Shown: one piece after another, positions 59,701-64,000 of the stretch
How the letters are laid out: every line of letters starts with the position of its first letter
Numbering within the stretch: the stretch's first letter is position 1
NCBI GenBank assembly: GCA_947568835.1
Contig: OX387603.1
Location: 498,501 to 562,500 of the forward strand
Direction: 5' to 3'
From: Protonemura montana
Taxonomy: Eukaryota; Arthropoda; Insecta; Plecoptera; Nemouridae
DNA: 64,000 bases
Notes under the pieces: generated by a model
What the model was told of the DNA's origin: nothing
Database searches by the model: none
The model's input: the letters and a program-made list of their open reading frames with translations, nothing else
Program-made: the position numbers and the translations under genes

Positions 59701-61843
59701 CGACAGGTGGAGATCGGGGTTCGAGTCCGCGTTTGGACATCAGTTTTTGAGACGATTATAGTGTTGATAATAATAAAATACCCTGCGCATTGCAAGCGTT
59801 TGCAATTTAAATCAGATTTCATCCTAATAAAGTGCCAGCAAGTTGGTACCAGCACTCACCGGGTCTGTTCTTAGTCTTGGGTCCCGGAACGGTCTCGCTG
59901 AATGTGTTCGGTGGGAAGAACACGGTCACTAGCGACGCTTGCCGTACACGGAACACATCTAGAACGTCTCGGAGTCTGAACTCGGTGATCAAGTCACAGC
60001 TGAGAACCACGACATCCGTCTGGCAGTGATACAAACATTGAGGTTAGAGATGATTGTTGATTTATTTTCATAATTTCAGATAATAATTATTTATATTTGT
60101 GAATAATACTTTATCACTGTTTTAAAAATTGGTAAAATATATATTTTTTAAAATTGATATTGAGCAGAATTGTTAAATGTATGGTTCTATGACACAGTGG
60201 GATTTATTGTTCCCACTGCTGGTTTTACTCACAAAAACAAAAATCTTGAAAAATCTAAATGAACCAAGAAGCCAAGTTGAAAGCAATGAAAGTTAAACCC
60301 CGTTGATTAGAGACCTGGGGGTATCGACCTCGTCAAGGAAGAGCGTAGCAATAATCAACAGGTTGGTTTAAATGTACTCACGGTAATCTTCTTGCCCACG
60401 AAGCGTAAGGAATCTGCCGTCCCCCAATCTTCAGCTGCAGGGATACCAACGTAATCAATGTGAATCTTGAGTCCAAGTCGATCCAGTGCAACCTGAATCT
60501 CAGTCCTCGCTGCTTCTTGTACAATCAATATCACATCTGCAAGACATCAGACAGATATATATCGGTGAGACATCAGGGAGAAATATATCGGTGAGACATC
60601 AGGGAGAAATATATCGGTGAGACATCAGGGAGAAATATATCGGTGAGACATCAGGGAGAAATATATCGGTGAGACATCAGGGAGAAATATATCGTTGAGA
60701 CATCAGGGAGAAATATATCAGTGAGACATCAGGGAGAAATATATCGGTGAGACATCAGGGAGAAATATATCGTTGAGACATCAGGGAGAAATATATCAGT
60801 GAGACATCAGGGAGAAATATATCGGTGAGACATCAGGGAGAAATATATCGTTGAGACATCAGGGAGAAATATATCGTTGAGACATCAGGGAGAAATATAT
60901 CGGTGAGACATCAGGGAGATATATATCGGTGAGACATCAGGGAGAAATATATCGGTGAGACATCAGGGAGAAATATATCGGTGAGACATCAGGGAGAAAT
61001 ATATCGGTGAGACATCAGGGAGAAATATATCGGTGAGACATCAGGGAGATATATATCGGTGAGACATCAGGGAGAAATATATCGGTGCTTTAATGTGAAC
61101 AACAACATAGAAGACTTCTTTATCAAGCAACAACTCAAGCAACAACTCAATCAACAACTCAAGCAACAACTCAAGCAACAACTCAAGCAACAACTCAAGC
61201 AACAACTCAAAGTATCAATCATTGGCCACAAAATGTGGTACCTCCAAATTTAGACTAACATCTGTAAACGTTAGCAATGTAATGCTAATGTAATGCTAAT
61301 GCAATGTTAGTAACACGAACAATTTCAACCGCTGGACCCAGCACAACGTATCGGATCTGTGATTTCATCTGCGACACCAAGCTTAAGCGTGGAACGTTTA
61401 TGACTATTTTCAAGAAATACCGCAGACTTTAAATGTTGGCACCACTTCTCACCAAAGATATTATTTCCTTCTTATGTCCAAATGTCTCATGCTTCTTGTA
61501 GCATGGCAACGCTACTACGCTTCTGTGCCAAAACAAAATAAGTACGAGGCTGCGAGAGTTACTCAATTTCAGGTTAGTCTCGGTGCAGATTTCCAGCGAC
61601 AAGATTCGAAGTTGTGATGAACACAAGCGACTGCACTAACAGCTTCTACACAAATAACTCAGTAGCAGAGAACCCACCTTGGAAACCGTTACGTTCCAGT
61701 AGTTGTAAGGGATACCAAACCATTGGCTTGCATCCGATGGGTAGCAGACATTTAGGTCGAGCGGCTGTCAAATCCATCATCCGGGATCCTTTGCCCGCTG
61801 CCATGATCACCGCCTGGAACTCTGGAGGCTCTAATGCCGCCAT
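53732..61843 (-). CDS. EIF2B3: Translation initiation factor eIF2B subunit gamma, complete
   Basis: Gamma subunit of the GDP/GTP exchange factor for eIF2; with epsilon it forms the catalytic subcomplex. Eight exons: 61678-61843, 60382-60536, 59860-60019, 58041-58239, 56797-56981, 55353-55546, 54514-54746, 53732-53888; all GT..AG and phase-consistent. Product 482 aa (human 452). The N-terminal nucleotidyltransferase-like domain shows [48 protein letters not shown] and [10 protein letters not shown]. The C-terminal left-handed beta-helix shows repeating hexads, with [20 protein letters not shown] and [16 protein letters not shown]. The terminal LEDLMEI matches the family ending. Extra length lies in an acidic Ser/Asp insert in exon 5 and in the start of exon 7. 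IMP4 and EIF2B3 converge tail to tail. Confidence 0.96.
54775..55085 (-). mobile_element. Penelope-like non-coding copy in EIF2B3 intron 6
   Basis: Terminal segment plus the 3' non-coding region of the 45480 element, in reverse orientation. It starts about 30 bp from the acceptor of exon 54514-54746. Confidence 0.78.
55560..56262. repeat. 36-bp minisatellite in EIF2B3 intron 5, about 19 copies
   Basis: Unit TTGCTTATCAACCTCTCGAC + AGCAACTTCACTCGCC. At 12 codons per unit it is open on both strands ([12 protein letters not shown] on plus, [12 protein letters not shown] on minus). It begins about 14 bp from the acceptor of exon 55353-55546. Single units recur at 240-297 and 56550-56590. Confidence 0.93.
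56297..56550 (+). repeat. 5S-like 91-bp repeat, about three units
   Basis: Same family as 23612-24888; one unit carries a deletion of about 8 bp near 56398. It joins directly to the 36-bp repeat on both sides. Confidence 0.85.
56551..56755 (+). repeat. Composite block: 36-bp unit plus SINE-like repeat
   Basis: One 36-bp unit, then GGAGGAATCCTGTTGTTCGC, then the SINE-like repeat with its CATCATCATC tail. It is the inverted counterpart of 133-300. Confidence 0.72.
57035..57640 (+). mobile_element. DNA-transposon fragment encoding a partial THAP domain
   Basis: 57102-57280 matches the transposon ends at 5117-5300 and 13384-13480. It is followed at 57312 by a reading frame of 77 codons beginning [12 protein letters not shown], with [10 protein letters not shown] and [13 protein letters not shown]. 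The Cys pair, then Cys-X2-His near residues 62-65, fit a THAP zinc finger, the DNA-binding module of P-element-like and related transposases. The frame stops soon after and no transposase core follows, so this is a truncated copy. It sits in EIF2B3 intron 4. Confidence 0.65.
57770..57956. repeat. AT-rich palindromic microsatellite
   Basis: About 185 bp of ATATATGCTATTATAGCAT repeated and inverted, then (ATAGCAT)n. Nearly every segment is its own complement, so the tract can extrude as a cruciform. Confidence 0.92.
58280..58735. mobile_element. Penelope-like non-coding element with inverted terminal segments
   Basis: A minus-orientated terminal segment (58280-58440), the 3' non-coding region (58440-58620) and a plus-orientated terminal segment (58628-58722). 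It is a coding-free derivative of the family at 45480, in EIF2B3 intron 3. Confidence 0.8.
58770..59335. repeat. 189-bp tandem repeat, three copies
   Basis: TAAATATTGGAGGCGTTAGA recurs at 58902 and 59091 and, with small changes, at 59280. Units share CTACAGCCTACAGGAAAC and a T8-9 run. No coding potential. Confidence 0.9.
59585..59822. mobile_element. tRNA-derived palindromic element (head-to-head 3' halves)
   Basis: Arms 59585-59680 and 59735-59822 are inverted copies (CTGATTTAAATTGCAAACGC at one end, GCGTTTGCAATTTAAATCAG at the other). Inside, GGTTCGAGTCC (B box) reads on both strands, and the centre CACC-CGCGACA-GGTG forms an anticodon-like stem-loop shared by both halves. The left half keeps a perfect T stem (CGGGG/CCCCG). 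It is therefore two tRNA 3' halves joined at the anticodon arm. A single arm is at 7265-7400, and the 52-bp arrays share its central part. Confidence 0.85.
60543..61085. repeat. 26-bp minisatellite adjoining the EIF2B3 exon 2 acceptor, about 21 copies
   Basis: Unit GAGACATCAGGGAGAAATAT + ATCGGT. The first units lie 3-10 bp upstream of the acceptor of exon 60382-60536. The pyrimidine tract and any branch point are thus made of repeat sequence (CTCCCTGATGTCT on the minus strand). Confidence 0.95.
61128..61212. repeat. 12-bp repeat (CAACAACTCAAG)n
   Basis: About seven copies in EIF2B3 intron 1, close to the 26-bp array. Confidence 0.92.
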
Positions 61844-63582
61844 CTCACCCGGTAATCAACTCAATTAAAGGTAAACTAATTGATATCAACCAGAACCAAC
61901 TTGGGTCGAATAACCTAGAAAGTAAACCATGGGTTCACACTGGGCAACAGCTGTTGCGGGCGGAGCTTGATAAGCAGCTTCCCAAGATTTAAATCTGTCT
62001 TTAATTTACTGTCAGCTCATTAAACCTTTGTCGTTAAAGAATAATAAAGGAGATCTCATCGAATCATTCTAATTAGAGGTACTTCTTGTAAGACCTTTGC
62101 ATTGATTAATTGATTTATTTTTTAAAATTTGAATAGTGTTCTTAATTTCGCGATGCGACTGTGACGCGATCTATGTGCTAATGTCGACACCAACCACCAA
62201 CCACTGTTTCAAATCGGTGACAAGTGTAATCGAGAAGTGATTCTCTCTTCCGGTATTCAGTTTCACTTTCAACAATCTATCAACTAGAACCGCAAGTCAG
62301 AGCGATCAGTTGTCGACCAGCTCTCGACGGACGAGGTTATTTGACCTGTCAGTGAATTAAACAGTTGTCGCTTTCATCCGCTCTAAAGTCCGTTACGTGT
62401 TCCTTGGAATAATTCACTCTTGCAAACAGGTAAGCAATTGCTTCAACATTTAGCCCGCGGCGGTAAATACTTTCTAGGACTTACTCTTTTAGTTTTACGA
62501 TTGCCGAGGATTGGCGAAGACGATAGAATTCAAAACAAATACAAACTATAACCTTGAAGTGGAGGTAAACACTGACTTTCCGTATGTTTATTTTGAATTA
62601 TTGTCCCTATGTGAAGCGACGATGAGAAGTGGGGAGAATATTTATTGAATATTGGATTCCGGTTTGAGAAACTTTGCTCTAGAAACGTGAATATTTAGCT
62701 GGGCAAGAATGGCTCTGCTGCTGAAATGAAAGGACAGGTCGTCGTGTCGAGATCTTGGCAACCGAGAAGTAAACTGGAAGCAGTAAATACTCCATAAATC
62801 CAAACATTGCAAGCCAACGGACAAAGTTTAGACACGTTTCAGAAGTAAACATTGACTTGCGTTCAATTGAATGAAAATAAAATCAGGAAAGTAAGTGAGT
62901 GGTGTTGAAGAATAAGACAAGTTTAAGGAAATGATTTAAAGAGATGTAAAGTTGAAATATGTCCCGGCCAGTGCGACACTGGATTGACTCCAAGGGGCTG
63001 TGTTAACCGGGAACACTGGGTCATACTGGGGACATAGGGTTAAGTCTGAACCACCAAACCCTGGGCTGGCATCGACACTGGCTCGGGACCATACGCCACT
63101 GCCATTAGGATCCAATATTTAAACAAAAGTGTCGTAAATCTTTGTGTTATCTTCTGAAGTTTACTTAGAAGCTGTTATTACAGCATCTAAGTTCTAATTG
63201 CTGGGAGATAGCGGCCTTCTTGGCGGCTTATATACGTCCAACATTACGCACTTTGTTTTCTAACATATTTGTCACAGAGATGTGATTGAAATCATCAAAG
63301 GGGCCGTGCAGGTGAATTACTTTCAATGTCGGGTCCCTATTAGGTGGTCAAGTTGGCACGCCTTGTTTCACCCGCATTCCACAAACACAAGTACGCAAAC
63401 CACTTCCCCAGAGAAACCAGGGGGACAAGCGTTAGTCACGTGGTCACGTGGTCACGTGGTCACGTGGTCACGTGCTGGGCCGGAAACCATCGAGTATGCG
63501 CGGAAATAACACCGGAAGCCCTCGTTGCGTGCACGCAGTTCGGGTCAGTCGTGATTCCCGCATTAAACTACCAACTGTCCGT
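61844..63582. other. Upstream region of EIF2B3
   Basis: EIF2B3 5' UTR and promoter should lie at its left end. A consensus donor (AACAG|GTAAGC at 62425-62434) follows a GC-moderate stretch and could end an untranslated exon of a plus-strand gene outside the window, but nothing else supports it. CACGTG repeats occur at 63435-63472. Confidence 0.4.
63435..63472. repeat. Tandem CACGTG E-boxes
   Basis: GTCACGTGGT repeated about four times in 40 bp, so CACGTG occurs at 9-10 bp spacing, that is, on one face of the helix. Confidence 0.9.
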
Positions 63583-64000
63583 GTGTATGATGGTCACCCA
63601 TCCAATACCTGACCCAGCGCAGTGTTGCTTAACTTTCATCCCTCCAACCTCTCTCCCAAACAGAACTGGTCATGTGTATGATGGTCACCCATCCAATACC
63701 TGACTCAGCGTAGTGTTGCTTAACTTTCATCCATCCAACCTCTCTCCCGAACAGACCTGGTCATGTGTATGATGGTCACCCATCCAATACCTGACTCAGC
63801 GCAGTGTTGCTTAACTTTCATCCCTCCAACCTCTCTCCCGAACAGAACTGGTCATGTGTATGATGGTCATCCATCCAATACCTGACCCAGCGCAGTGTTG
63901 CTTAACTTGCATCCCTCCAACCTCTCTCCCGAACAGAACTGGTCATGTGTATGATGGTCACCCATCCAATACCTGACCCAGCACAGTGTTGCTTAACTTT
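63583..64000 (-). repeat. 5S-like 91-bp array, at least 4.5 units, running out of the window
   Basis: Same family and orientation as 23612-24888; it continues past the right edge. Confidence 0.9.

Noticed and set aside
60543-61085. CRISPR-like regular repeats
   Set aside because: Units are directly adjacent with no unique spacers, and the setting is eukaryotic; this is a minisatellite.
62425-62434. First exon donor of a plus-strand gene
   Set aside because: A lone donor consensus without coding sequence, promoter evidence or a partner acceptor in the window.

Overview
This is a eukaryotic nuclear window carrying five conserved, intron-rich animal genes embedded in an extraordinary amount of tandem-repeat DNA. 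Four genes lie on the minus strand: a SYD-1/RhoGAP100F homologue (1-19568, 3' part outside the window), GIPC (30572-42291), ribosomal protein RPL37 (48192-50728) and EIF2B3 (53732-61843). IMP4 (50957-52963) is on the plus strand. Their exons were assembled from conserved protein segments, GT..AG borders and matching splice phases. Unlike the SYDE proteins of vertebrates, the SYD-1 homologue has a PDZ domain upstream of its C2 domain. That points to a protostome invertebrate, perhaps an ecdysozoan; the species cannot be named from the sequence.

Layout. 1-19568: syd-1, whose long introns each hold a different tandem array (41, 135, 23, 52, 45-47, 59 and 95 bp units). 19697-21782: a second 41-bp array upstream of syd-1. 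23612-24888: a 5S-like 91-bp array. 27111-30048: a 70-bp tRNA-like array. 30572-42291: GIPC, with one intron made almost wholly of a 34-bp repeat (about 142 copies), one of the 5S-like repeat (with a 200-N gap) and one of the same 52-bp tRNA-derived repeat seen in syd-1. 42307-48191: AT-rich, with a decayed LINE and a degraded Penelope-like element. 48192-52963: RPL37 and IMP4, head to head across a 228-bp shared promoter. 53732-61843: EIF2B3, with 36-bp and 26-bp arrays, a THAP-type transposon fragment and a tRNA-derived palindrome in its introns. 61844-64000: EIF2B3 upstream DNA, ending in more 5S-like repeat.

Functionally, RPL37 (60S subunit protein), IMP4 (18S rRNA processing) and EIF2B3 (translation initiation) form a protein-synthesis neighbourhood. 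GIPC (endocytic PDZ adaptor) and SYD-1 (presynaptic organiser) are signalling scaffolds.

The most unusual theme is that introns are filled to within a few bases of the splice sites by private tandem arrays. Several units descend from RNA polymerase III genes (5S rRNA or tRNA) and keep recognisable internal promoter boxes. Another array grew out of the end of a DNA transposon, and a third out of an exon-intron junction.
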